Positions 47,317 to 60,500 of a DNA stretch of 64,000 nucleotides are shown here, in pieces. Positions within the stretch are counted from its first letter, which is position 1. The number at the start of each line of letters is the position of its first letter. Below the pieces are notes generated by a model. That model made no database searches. It had not been told where the DNA came from and saw nothing but the letters and a program-made list of their open reading frames with translations. The DNA lies in NCBI GenBank assembly GCA_948146395.1, contig OX411548.1, positions 66,049,020-66,113,019 of the forward strand. The letters run 5' to 3'. The stretch is from Fragum whitleyi. Lineage: Eukaryota > Mollusca > Bivalvia > Cardiida > Cardiidae. The position numbers and the translations under genes are program-made.

Positions 47317-47599
47317 CAACCGATTTAAAAAAGAGCTTGTTTTATGTTTTCTTTCTTCGCATGTACTGGAGAAATACAGGTATCCACATAGTTTTCCCTA
47401 AATTAGTTACCTATATTGATCTTGGACGACCCATGGGGAAAATACATATACATATTTATGTAAATCGACTTAAAATACCACAAATATTTCATGGACCGTA
47501 GGTGTCCATAAAATTGATTAATTGACCCTTTCTAACCATGCAAATAAACGGAGGTACAGATAAGAGGTGGGACTCGAGTAAAAAATCTTTATTTCTCAA

Positions 47600-47665
47600 T
47601 GAAACCCTATAATGTGGGTACTCATTTGAATAGTCTCGTCGAGACAATCCCAATGAGTACCGACA
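47600..47665. mobile_element. GTGGGTACTCATTTGAATAG hairpin repeat
   Basis: TGTGGGTACTCATTTGAATAG and AATCCCAATGAGTACCGACA flank TCTCGTCGAGAC. 47670-48280 shows nothing further. Confidence 0.75.
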
Positions 47666-48288
47666 AGATAGGATTTGAGCTAGGGTTAGTGAAATATTTG
47701 AAATTGGATTCCACAAGAAACGCCTCAATCTGTAGCTCTGATGAAATAATCCTATCTGATAAGTAATTGATGTTTTGTTTGTAAGTTTGTTTATTTATTT
47801 GTTTGTTTAAGTGTAACGCAGCTTTCAACAATCTATTAGTTATATTGCGAAGATAACAGATCAAATTAGCTGACATATTGTTTTAAAGAATTTGATCTGT
47901 TTTCTTAAATGTGCATATGGTTTTAGAAAAATGAACTATTTGCACAAATTTTGAATAGTTTTGAAATTGTACTCTCAATATATGTGTTTTGGGGAACATA
48001 CATTTTTTGTACACTAGGGTTGTATACAGTATACTGTAATTTCACGATTTTTTCAATATTTATTCGTGTTTGTTTATTCACTTAATACCCTTTACCTTTG
48101 TATTTAATATTCATTAATGGATGGGAAACATTTTTGTAAGTCCGAAATAATTATATGTTCTGTTCGGATAACTAATGCTTCGTAAATCAAATGCATTAAT
48201 CATGTAAAAAAGGAATTAGTACGAACACGCGTTGACAAATCAGCCCAGCGTCCAGTAGCACAAAACGGTGCTAACTGTTTGCCAAATG

Positions 48289-48328
48289 TACCCCGCTTTG
48301 CACGTGCAATTGCGTGCAAAGCGGGGTA
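48289..48328. repeat. Hairpin TACCCCGCTTTGCACG
   Basis: TACCCCGCTTTGCACG and CGTGCAAAGCGGGGTA pair perfectly. Relatives at 51568, 57115, 43452 and 63905. Confidence 0.85.
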
Positions 48329-48439
48329 TAATTTAAAAACAGTTTACAACGTGTTGTCATGCTGAACGCAGGATAGGCTGGCGTTCAGGATTCTAATTTA
48401 CTGAAACATCCTATATATTCATGAAATCAGCCAGTCGCG

Positions 48440-48540
48440 AAAGAAATCAACTCTTGTGACATCAAGCGCAGTCCACACAGTCTTGCAAGGGTCGACATTT
48501 TAAGCTTTGCCAAGATATTCCCTTTACCAAACGTGTCACA
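48440..48540. mobile_element. Fragment of the TGACCCGTCACGCG MITE family
   Basis: GCGCAGTCCACACAGTCTTGC and AAGGGTCGACATTTTAAGCTT match the family centre. The ends are worn (ACGTGTCACAA). Confidence 0.5.
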
Positions 48541-48920
48541 AACGAATAAACAAAATAAACAAATAATAAATGATCAAATGAATTGATGAATGAGAGAATG
48601 AGATGATAAACTTAAGTAGTCTACCCGTTACAGTTCCGCAACATTTCGGAACTCATGATCTTTTACAATGCTTGTAAAATGCTTGTAGCTTAGGCATACG
48701 GCTCGGGCGACATCATTTTTCCAGCCGGGAATAAATCGTCATATACCCCGGCAAGAAACCGTATAACTAATAGAGTGAATGGTTTAGAATGATTTTGATC
48801 GGAATGAGTGTCAATTTCACAATGTTGTTACCTGTTTAAGTATAATTTGGGCTGCAGTTTCATACCTCCATTAATTTCAAAAAAGTTTCTCGTTACGATA
48901 ATTTCAGAAATTCTGCGTAT

Positions 48921-49177
48921 TTAACCCTTGTCATGCTGAATTAAAACCCCTGGCAAAATCATATATAAATCAAAGTGCTGAAAGCTCTGTATTTCCTAAT
49001 TGTGAGTCAGCATTTGATTTTGAAAATATAATTTCTGAATTTCTGACTTTTCCGGTTTAAAAAGGAAAAAAACAGGTTGTATGGACTAAGATCTGGCTGC
49101 ACATAGGTGCAGGCTGATCTTTGTCTATAACTCCTGTCAAAGCAGGAATATCCCGGGTTCAGCATGACAAGGGTTAA
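48921..49177. mobile_element. MITE with TTAACCCTTGTCATGCTGAA termini
   Basis: A perfect 20-bp terminal inverted repeat: TTAACCCTTGTCATGCTGAA and TTCAGCATGACAAGGGTTAA. Confidence 0.92.
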
Positions 49178-49564
49178 ATTAAACATGCACCAGAAATAAC
49201 ATAAAGTCTGATACAGTTATGTTTTTGTTTGACAGTGCCATGTTTTGTTGTTTTTGTTGTTGTTTTTTCTTTACATAAGGATCGAGACACCTCGACTTTT
49301 TGAGCAGGAAAAGTAAATATTCGATAAATGGTCAATAGTTTTGTCTGATCAAAAGACATTCAGGCCCGGGGTCAGGAAGAAATCTTTCTTTTTACCTCAA
49401 AATATTTCTTGGACAGAATTGTTTTCAAGATACAATCAAAACTGAACAACAAGATAATAAAAGCAACAACAATAACAATGAGCGGGAACCTCTCATAGAC
49501 TGGGACCTACGAGGAAGTTCCAGAGGTTCGCGGAGTGACGTTATATCTCAATTGCTACTAATCG

Positions 49565-49818
49565 AATAAAATGAGCCTGTGCGTGACATTTCCAATAATT
49601 TGACATGTTACTTAGGTGCAAACATTTGGTAGCATAGACAGCCACACACTGTAAATTTAAAGTAACCTGATTGATGGTCTACAGATACTTTGAGACATTA
49701 TCTATCTACTAAACGCATAACGAAGACTCTGGTCAGACTGTGCGGTTGCACAGGCTGGTCAGAGTCTTCGCTTTAAGCATATTTGAAATTGTTGGAAATC
49801 TAACGCGCAGGCTCAAAT
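49565..49818. mobile_element. MITE (GAGCCTGTGCGTGACATTT), full-length
   Basis: Termini TGAGCCTGTGCGTGACATTT and AAATCTAACGCGCAGGCTCA. The inner palindrome CGAAGACTCTGGTCAGACTG pairs with CTGGTCAGAGTCTTCG. Confidence 0.92.
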
Positions 49819-50002
49819 TATAGATCATATTATCTTGGAACACCCTTCGTATTTAAGCATTTGCCCTGATATTAACCTTTGACCAACTTTCTAAAATCTT
49901 GATTAATTAAGTGTTAATTTGATAAGATGAAATATATGTAGATGACTTAAAACGAGACAATAACGACAACGGTAGCATCATCATCATCAACAGCAAATCT
50001 CT

Positions 50003-50174
50003 TAAGGTAGTGGACCCGTAATAGTTTTGCAACGTTTCGGAACTCATGATCTTTCACAATGTTGACATAAGCTTGAGGTTACGTAATGAAAATCATTAGG
50101 AAACCTCGGTTAGCACCATTAAATTGATTACTTCCGAAAGTTTTCATAACTATTACGGGTCCACCACCTTAAAG
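50003..50174. mobile_element. MITE (TTAAGGTAGTGGACCCGTAA)
   Basis: Both termini intact (TTAAGGTAGTGGACCCGTAA, TTACGGGTCCACCACCTTAA), with a partly broken inner palindrome. Confidence 0.9.
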
Positions 50175-50204
50175 CAAATTTATTCTGTTTACTTCCATGG
50201 TGCA

Positions 50205-50240
50205 AAGTCCAGTGGAGCGATATTTGGCCTTCTTGAGCCT
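50205..50240 (+). mobile_element. 3' end fragment of an AGCTCCACTGG-type element
   Basis: AGTCCAGTGGAGCGATATTT, GGCCTTCTTGAG matches the 3' ends at 14500 and 29080. 50240-51390, where the missing annexin B first exon might lie, shows no recognisable repeat or exon. Confidence 0.6.
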
Positions 50241-51394
50241 CGAGTGGTTCTTGTTATGAATAGATTTAAAACACAATTGGAATGTAGACGGAGTCTCGAG
50301 TAAAGCTAGTCGAGCAATATTTCCGTAGTTGGGATATGTCAATATTTAAATAATGAATTATCCCTCCAATCTTTCGAACATAAATTTTCGATTAAATTTC
50401 GTCTTGTTCAATGATCTTAATGTATAGCCCAAGCAAAATTGGCAGCATGCTGCGACGCGAATGAATGGCACAAATTGTCTTAACCTTCTGGAATGATATC
50501 ATATTTGACGACCATATGGTCGCATCTACAGCTAGAATTTTTAATTATAATAGTGTTGATATATTTTAGTTAATCATTTAGAAATTTGAGCCCCAAAAAC
50601 TGTCGTTTCGTCATGATCGTCGAATAAAACGCATGTACAAATAAGTAATCTGAATACCGTATAAATAGCTATGTTTGAATAAGTGAGTATGTAAAATAAC
50701 TAAAACGTCAACACACCGTATGTTAATTTGGTCGCCTTGGGCAATGTAGCTTGATGTGCATAACCATTGGACAGGAATCTTTCGAAAAAAGATGTATATA
50801 ACAATAATCCTCGGTTACAACACTGCTCGCTTGAATGGTGGTTCGCCTGTGCAATTCCCTCCTTTCCATCTGTTTGTCCGTCTGTTCAAAATAATTCTGT
50901 CTAACGCATTAAAAGCTTCAAATAATATCAGATTTCCTTGAAACTGATTATCTTATTGTCTAAGTTTAAGAAAGGAATTGGGACCGTCAGGAAACACCGG
51001 AAAATGTCACGTTAGATTTCTTTGACAATACAATTTTCTAGTTTATGCGGAAGGTCTACAATTATTATTGAATTTCCTTGAAACTTTCACAGAATGATTA
51101 TGCGGACAATGGAAAGTTTCTTTTTGAATATGGAGTTTAACTAACCTTACGGTCTGTGAATCAAAAGAATAGAACACAAGTTCAGATTTGTATTCCGAAA
51201 ACTTTAAATAATTATATAAGAATGAGTGGATATGAAAAAAAAATGAAACAACAACAACAACAACAACAACACGTCAATACATCTTTTGTTCATTTGATCG
51301 CCAAGGTCAATGTCATCTGTCAAGGTAAAAAATTTGGAAAAAAGCCGTTTCGGGGGCATTTATGTTTTACGAACATACCTTGTTTTCCTTGCAG

Positions 51395-51500
51395 AGTTAT
51401 TACCAGTATACGGCGGGAACCGTTTACGGCGATTTTGTCTATACCGAAGAAGAAGCTACGGAGGATGCTCAGGCCTTGCACGAGGCCATGGATGGGCTCG
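51395..51500 (+). CDS. Annexin B exon 1 found: N-terminal segment
   Basis: Encodes [20 protein letters not shown] to HEAMDGLG, 35 codons plus one base. The acceptor is TGTTTTCCTTGCAG and the donor GTATGT. It is four residues longer than annexin A exon 1 before the shared GTVYGDF. An in-frame ATG at 51362 would add 11 residues if the exon were not spliced at 51394. Confidence 0.9.
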
Positions 51501-54500
51501 GTATGTAAACTGAATAACCCTGACCTGTATTCAGGATGAAACATGTTTGCGAACGTTTAGAAAATTTACCCGGCTTTGCACATGAATAAACGTGCAAAGC
51601 CGGGTATCATTTCTGAAACGTTTCGCGACATTACGTTTTCGTCAGGTACACGTCATGGGCACTTCCCTAAAAAAATACTTTAACTTGCTCCTTTCAAATC
51701 TTACTTGCCCAAAGCAGAAACTATTTGCTCGATAGAAAGTATTATGCTTATTTGCTGAAAAATTCACTTGCTCGTTGGCTAAGCCGTTATAAAAAATTGC
51801 TTACTCAGTGATTTTCTCTTGTCCCGGGCAAGTGGACATCCGCTTAAGTAGACTCCTTAACTAAGGCTGGCGCGTTACTAGCATTTTGAGATTTGGGTGG
51901 TTTAGTTGAAAACTAGTCAAGTTTAGAGAAGCCGCTAACTTGGGAATAGGAAAAGTTTTGTATAGTAAATAAGCATTTTTTTCCCTTTTTTTTTTTTTTT
52001 CGAAATGATACACGGAGTCTAAGGCTCGCGGTATCCGTGGTCTAGAGGTATAGCGGCCACCTCTTGACCCAAGGGCCTGAGTTTGATTCCTGCTAGCGTC
52101 TTTCGAGCTTGGTTCTTTCATTGGCCCATACATTCGGCACGAGTATCGGCGAATTTTCCAGTAAGCAGAATCGAGAGGGATTGATCTAAGTTGTAAGAAC
52201 TGTTTCCAAATCGATGTAAAAATAAATAGTTTTAAACCAGTCTAAGTCAGGGTCATGTAGATACCCGACCACATTATTCTTTCAAGACAAAAAGGTTGTA
52301 CATTTAAAACATGTGTCGAATAATTCTTGAAACCCGTCTCAAGACTGACTGTCGCATGTTGAAAAGTTATGTTAAACCCGAATGCATAAACCACAGATGT
52401 CACTAGACTGATTAACGTTTCTAATGCTTCAACTTATATAGATATGTACGGGAAAAACAAGTTCAGGAGGTCTCGACCTAAAACGCATATTTCCGGCAAA
52501 TTACTACAAGTTGCAATAGCGAGGGCTTAGTTAAAAAACATAGTATGTTTCTTTACGGTTTATAGACACAAACTTTGTTTATGCTATAAACCCTCGATAG
52601 GCTTACGTGGATCCCCCGATTAAAAATCGCACCTTCAAATTGTATTCTAAAGGGTAAGTTTCATTATCTTCGCATTATAAAGAATTCAACAAACACGCCA
52701 TTTAAGATATAAAGAGTGATTTTCCGGATAGAAGTCTTGAGAAATACTAAATTGAATCTAAATGGGCCCTACTTTTTTAGAGGCTATTGAGATCCTACAG
52801 GATGTTCCTTACGTAGAACAATGGTGAACGAAAACTTCTTCGTTCACCAAGAATGGCAGGGGCGTAAGCCATGGTGTTTAACAAACATTTTGTTTTCGTC
52901 CCAGGTACGAACGAGACTGAGATTATTAAAAGGATCGTGAAACTGAACAGCGCCCAAAGGCAGGAGCTGAAAGAGAGATTCGGACAAATCGGAGGAGGGG
53001 TACGTACAGTTAATTACATCATGAAGTTGACATTCATCTCAAACAAAACCATTATAAATCGCTCACTCAGCGCTCCACTCAAACCATTAAAAACACCCAA
53101 ACCCGTCGAAAAATATAGAATCAACAACGTCGTTCAAATTAAATTTGGATAGTGAAAAATCACGAATTCACTGATATAATTCAAATTGTAAGCGTCTAAT
53201 AGGTTCTTGAAAAAAAGGAAGCTATCAATAGAATTTTTGTATGCATATTTTATTAAAGGGAGGTAATCAATATCGCTATTTTTGTCCATCCTGAACAAAA
53301 TTTGCGATATAGGATTACCTCCCATTAAATTCACTCAAAACTCACTTTAAACTCTCAATTCAATTTCATTCCAAAATCATTACCTTGTATATTTCACGAT
53401 GTTGTTAGCTGTATTCCTTTTTACATTTTTTGAGAATATTCCAGAAATATCGATAACCTCACCGCAAAACCAGTGAAATTAGCAAAAGTATTTACCCTAC
53501 TTTCTTTCATTTCATTTGACGTTGTCTTAGCAGAGTCCAGTAAAAAAATGAAGGCATTGCCTTTAGTAAATACATTCAAAACGCGGCTTTTTAAGAATAT
53601 CTCATTTTTGCATTCATGGAAAGAATAGATGTTTGCTCATATAGAAAAATGGACAAATCTTTCATGTTAAGAAAAATTCGATCTGTATTATCACTCGTGG
53701 ACTCGCGTACGTTTTAGCTCGCCCGGGACGAAAGTCTCGGAAGAGCTATTGTCATACCCTCGGATGTCGGCGTCAGCGTCGGCGTCAGCGTCGGCGTTAG
53801 CGTCGGTGTCGGCATCCGCATTAGGTTAAAGTTTTTTTTTATTTCTATCAATATTTATCCTAGAGGCTTTATTTTTTACAGAAACACTCATTAGGGCATA
53901 GGCTTTCATTTGAGACCAACGTCCATGTCGAAATGACCTTTAGACTGTGACCTTGACCCTTTCAAAAAAACTTTTACCAAAAACTTTAACCAAAAACTTT
54001 AACCAAAAAAACTTTAACCTTGCTTATATTTTCTGTAAGCTTTAAACTAGAGACATCATTACTTCGTATGCACACTCATTAGGTGATAGGCTTTCACCAT
54101 AGACAAAGGTCCTTGACAATTTGACCTTGACCTTGACCCTTTGTGGACTTAGAAAAACTTTAACCAAAAAACTTTAACCTAACCTTGCATATATTTTTTT
54201 AATGCTCTAACCTAGGGACATCATTACTTCATATATATACTCACCAGGTGATAGGCTTTCACCAGAGACCAAGGTCCTTCACAATTTGACCTTGACCTTT
54301 ACCATTTGTGGACTTTGAAAACCTTTAACTGAAAACTTTAACCAAAAACTTTAACCTTGCTTATTATTTCTGATTGCTTTTACCTAGGGACACCATTACT
54401 TTATATACATACTCATTTGGTGATAGGCTTTTGTGAGAGATCAAGGTCCTTGATAATTTGACCTTGACCTTTTATGAACTTAGAAATACTTTAACCAAAA

Positions 54501-57500
54501 TTCTTTTACCAAAAACTTTAACCTTGCTTATATTTTCTGAATGCCTTAACCTAGGGACATCATTACTTCATATACATAGTCACCAGATGAAAGGCTTTCA
54601 CCAGAAACCAAGGGCCTTGACAATTTGACCTTGACCTTGACCTTTTATGGACTTGGAAAAACTTAAACTGAAAAACTTTAACCAAAAATTTAACCTTGCT
54701 TATATTTTCTAAATGCTTTACTCAGGGACATTATTACTTCATACACATACTCACTAGGTGATAGGCTTCTACAGAGACCAAGGTCCTTCACAATTTGACC
54801 TTGATCTTGACCTTTTGTGGACTTAAAAATTTTAAAGAAAAACTTCATGTTTGATACAAAGAAATTCCATTGGTAACCTCATCTGCTTGTAGGCTTTCAC
54901 TTTACCATAACCTTATACATGCAATTAAAACAAAAAAAGTTTTTATATTTCTTAATTACTACTCAAACAGATATATATTAGATCATGGACTTTAACATTG
55001 AAAGAAACCACTTTGAACTTCGGTCTTCGGTCAAGCGCTGTTTGTGACAAGCAGCTGTTTGGGCGAGCTACGTTGTCCGCGGACAACTCTTGTTACAGTG
55101 TGAGTAGGGTTCTAGCTTTATACCCCAACGAAATAAAACAATCTTCATCTCTTGAATATCTAATTGTAAAAGAAAATTCGTATTTCGTTTTCAGGATTTA
55201 ATGGATTGCTTGAAGTCGGAGCTCGGAGGAGATTTCGAGGACACGATTATTGGGTTAATGATGAAACCGGACGATTATGACGCTAAACTTCTACATGACG
55301 CGATGAGCGTAAGTAAGCCCTATTCATGCCTTGTGCGTTGAATTGCGGACTTTAGTTCCCCACACCGATAGATCGAGGACCGTCCGTCTTTTCGTTTGTC
55401 TGTCCGTTCGTCTGTCCTGTCAACCTGAGAAAAACTGTAGCTGCAAACTAATCAGTTTTCAATAATTTTATCTTTATTCCAAGTAATAATGCTCTTTTTT
55501 GGCTATATGTTTCCTCTGATCAATCCGCAACTCACAGGTTAGTGTCAAGGTACCTGTTTTACTAAAAATCTTACGATCTTTTTATGCGCAAGTCAAACAT
55601 TAAAGTTCTGCAGTAGTAAATGAATATGGAATTTTGCCATGCATCATCTCATTGGAATCGTTTTCCAAAGACGATTCCGCTGAGATATTGCAAGGCAGAA
55701 TCTAACAATGAATGAAAACAAACGATTTGAGATTTTGACTTACGATTAAATTTTTCGTAAGAAGATTAGTAAAACGGGCCCAAGCTTATCTAACAAGGCA
55801 AAGGACAATTATCAAGGCCAAACTTTTAAAAAGATTGCCGTTTCGGGATCATTTGTGAAACGAAATCATCTTAGTTTATTTTGTTTTTGGACATGTTGCA
55901 AGAACACTTTAGTGTCTATTACTAGGTTTCCAAATGTAACACACATAGCAACGGCGTGTTCCCGACCTTTACTCAACCTAACTTATTTTTTAAGTTAATT
56001 CCCTTTTTTTTCATTTCTGGACATGCAGTGGTGCAGCAGACGTAAGTTGTAACACTTTGCCAACTTTTTGTACAATTAACAACATCGTAAAATTGACAAG
56101 ATGAATGATTTTTGAATAAAATTGAATGAGTGGGAGGGACGAACTTTGAGTGAAATTCAAGGGGAGGTTATCCAGTATCGCTTATTTTGTCCAGGGTGAG
56201 CAAAACTAATTAGAACCTCCATTTAATGAAATATGCATATAGGTCTATGATTTAGGAGTGTTTTTGATTGGTTTGAGTGAGTGATTGGAATGGATGAATG
56301 TATATAGTACTGATTAAGAATGGTTTTGATCGGAATGGCATTCGATTTCACGATGTTATAGCGAGCGCATATTAACTTGAACCTGATCTTTATGAAGAAT
56401 AAATGATTAGACTCACGAATACAATTCCAAAGATACTTCGGCACGCGACGATCAAGCATAGACATTCCGTTATACTGTACAAATCACAGGTATGCGTGGA
56501 CTAAGTAGTATACCGGTATACAGGGCTCATAGTCATGGAGTAAACGATTCAATTTCAAAAGCAATTGTTCCTGCTTGTGTGCGGCTCTGAGGTGGGTTTG
56601 ATTTGATTTCGAGTCAACAACATAAATTGTATTTAAAGAAATCTGAAAATGTGTATTTTTCTCATCCGCATCTAAAATTATTAGATAGAAGATTCAGTTT
56701 GTTAATTGATTCACTAACTCCTGAGGATGACAAAATATCTCGCTGTTACAGTGAAAAGCATGGGCGATAACGGGTTAACAGAGCAAACACGTGCATCGTA
56801 ACTTTATAAATTCCACAGGTAAGTCGTTTTTTGCCGAAGGGAAACGACCGATATTTATTTTTTTTAAATCACAAATGCCAGGTTCAGGTCAATATGCTTC
56901 CGCTATAGAAACTGAAAATCTTTTAAATCTTATGACTAACCATTTTCTTCGTTTCAGGGCGGTGGCACTGATGAAAACACTCTAATCGGGGTCTTGTGTA
57001 CTCGATCATGTGACCAGATTGAGGCCATTAAAGCTGCATATAAGACAGGTGAATATGGCAGCCAATTTTTTCCGCATTCAATATGAAAATGTTCACATAA
57101 AGTTTAAGAAATGGAACCCCGCCTTGCACGTGTACTCACGTGCAAGGCGTGGTTTCATTCTGAAAGCGTTCGCAAACGTTCTGGTATCAAAATGTATTCC
57201 CCTTTCCAGCCGGAGGATGACATCTTTGATTGAAAATGCCATCCTGTTTTTAAATTATTTGTTTCATTTTATTATGCTTTTACACCGAAAGATAAGGAGC
57301 ATTATATAAATACCCCTTATTTGCCTACCCGAGTCTCCTTGTTGATACGTCAATCGAAAGAGTGGGCGTATTATGGGATCGCCCATGGCGTCAGGACATC
57401 CGGCGACCGGCGACCGGCGTCCACTTCTTTATTAGGAGCATAACTTTGTCCCCTTACGCCTGATTGACTTGAAACTTTTAAGTTATGTTCCTATCATAAT

Positions 57501-60500
57501 AACAGGGTGCAGTTTGCAAGAACTATAACTTAACCTAGCTTATTTTGTTAACTTATATCCCCTTGTTGTTTTCATACTTGGGGAACCAGCACTGCAAAGA
57601 ATGTATCTTGTGACAATTTGCATTTTTTTTATTCTTAACTCGGCCAGCCCATTCTCACACCAAATCATTTGAAACTACAGTCAACCCTGTCTTAGGCAAG
57701 CAACCAAGGGACATTAAAAAAATGCTTGCTTAAGACTAGTGTTTTCTTAAAACAGGCCAATTTTAGTGCAATTGGTTCGTTTGGGAACACAGCGGTTGCT
57801 TGCTTAATACAGGTTGCTTTCTGAATACAATGTTCGTTAGAGTTTTAAACCCCTTTTATCTTAAACACAGCCGATGGCGGCACTCATTCTTTCCGACTAT
57901 TTGTCTCCCACATAGGAGTCGATAATCGTAGACCTATTTCGGATAGCAGCTGGAGGATAAGAAAGAATGTAATGGTAGTACTGGTATGAGAAACACCAGG
58001 AAATCCAATGGTAGGTGCTTCAGCCGCCGCGATACTACTGCAAAATGTTGAAAGCGGCGTAAAACTCCATTCAAACAAACAAATACTTAAACGCGGCAGA
58101 GAATTATGAGACAAGGCGATTTCAGAAAATCGTCAATAATTCAATAAGGTAGTTGCGCAACATTTCGGAACTCATGATCTTTCACGGTGTTGACTGAGGT
58201 TTCCAAATGAGAATCATTAGGAAACCTCGGTTAACACAGTTAAAGTTCATTTGTTCTGAGACGTTGCGAAACTATTAAGGGTCCACGAACTTAAAGACTT
58301 GACAAATTTGAATTCGGTTTGAAGTAGAGAAGGCGAAAAATGTCGGAGATTTGCTGTCGCAAGTCAATAGCTTTTTCTTAAGAGATTTTAAAATATCTTC
58401 ATAATCCAGCGAATCGCTGGCGTTTTCCGCCTTATCTGCTTCAAAATCCTTTTTGTTCAAATCGGTTAAATATTAACACACGTATTAAAATAATATCAAA
58501 ATATTTGTGTCACTTGTTTTCCCGCCATATTAAAGGCAAGACACATTAGGTATAAAGAAGAAATTACCTTTTACAAGCTCTTTTTTTTTTCCTTTTCCAC
58601 AATGTGTTCCAAAGTCTATTGTAATATTTTTATTTATTTATTTTTTTGGCGGGGGGGGGGGGGGGGTCAAAAAGCGTGTTAGTGTGGAAATTGGTTATGA
58701 TCAGCTCGCCTTAAAGAAAAGGCTCGTAACTCGTAACATATCCACTCATACTTAAAAAAATTCGTGCCTGAGCTTTTTTTACAGGAAATACTTTGTTACT
58801 TTGATCTCAGGAGCGAATTACAATGTACCTTCATGATCTCTTATTTTCCTGACAGCTTATGACGTCGAGCTTGCGGACGATCTTGACGGCGACGTGAGCG
58901 GCCATTTTGGGACGATGCTGAAATCGCTGACGTTTGCGGCCCGAGAGGAAGGTGGCGCCGACGAAGAAAGGGCGCAGGAAGACGCACAGACTTTGATTGA
59001 TGTAGGTGATCAAGCAAATTCTATAATGCTTATCGATGAATTATCGAGGAGTAACGTTATATTTGCATTTGATGTACTCGCCGCAAAACCACTATATTTA
59101 TCACAAACAAATACCCTGCAATCGTTCATTTCACCCTATCTGACGTTATCTAATGTTAAAAACATCGTGAAATTGACGAGGTGAATGGTTTTGGAATGAC
59201 TTAGGAATGAAATTGAAATAGTTTGCGGAGCGGGTTTTGAGTGAATTTAATGGGAGGTAATCCTATATCGCAAATTTAGTTCAAGATGCACAAAATTAGC
59301 GATATTGATTACCTCCCTTTAATAAAATATGCATAAAACTTCTTTACATAGCTTCCTATTTCTTCAACTACCTATGAGACGCTAACAAATTGAATAATGT
59401 TAGTGAAATCGCGATTTTTCTCTTTCAATATTCATTTTGAATAACATTGTTGATTCTATATTTCTCAATGGGTTTGAGTGTTTTGATCGATTTTAAATGA
59501 GCGTTTGGAATGAATGAATGGAGCACTGAGTGAACGATTTAGAATGGTTTTGATTGAGGCGAATGTCAATTTCATGATGTAACTAACTGTAATAGGAGCC
59601 CAATAAGTGATGTCACCATGAAAGTTGCCAAGTAATCATGTGCAAAATGACGCATAACTTGCACATTTTCTCTCATTTTTTACATTAAAGAAAAACATAA
59701 AAGGTGATCGTTTGTTTTTCGAGTAGCATCGATTGATATTTCATTCCGTGAACAACAACAGCTATATTTTCACTCGTAGCCGCGCCTCTAGTGAAAATAT
59801 GGATTTTGCTGTCCCCCCCCCCCCCCCCAAAAAAAATAAATTATAAATCGACCTTACACTAAACAAACGATTATCCTATATGTGAAATATTGTCTTTATT
59901 TTTAGAGTAATCGCCATAGAAATATTACCCTCAAGATTAGAAAAAAAGACAAAATAAAATAAAAAAACCTGTTGATAAAATATTGCCAAGATGAGTTAAA
60001 TCCGGCTACGATAACATTGTCGTCAAAATAAGAGAAAAGGGCACATAAAAATAGGGATTACAAAAAACTACCGTCAGGAAAATTGACTTAGACAAACTAT
60101 TGGCAGCATGGTTAGAGAAATCGATTCGGAAAATTAACCTTAAGTTAAAAAGACAATAACTCACGAAATCTTGCCGTCAAGATAAGAGACGTCGGCTAAC
60201 AAAACAAAGAAATCACCTTGTACAGTATTTCCGTCATGAGTAGAGCAATTGGCTGATAGAAATTTAGTGTAAAGATCAGAGAAATTGGCTGATAGAAATT
60301 TAGTGTAAAGATCAGAGAAATTGGCTGATAGAAATTTAGTGTAAAGATAAGAGAAATTGGCTGATAGAAATTTAGTGTAAAGATAAGAGAAATCATTTAA
60401 AAAAGTAAAAAAGTATTGCAGCCAAGATAAGAAAAAATGGCTCACAAAATATAGTCAAGATAAGAATGTCGGTATTCAATTTTTGCGTCATCAATAGTAA

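Noticed and set aside
51156..51539. 127-codon plus-strand open frame over annexin B exon 1
   Set aside because: Wrong frame for the annexin exon and contains a CAA microsatellite.
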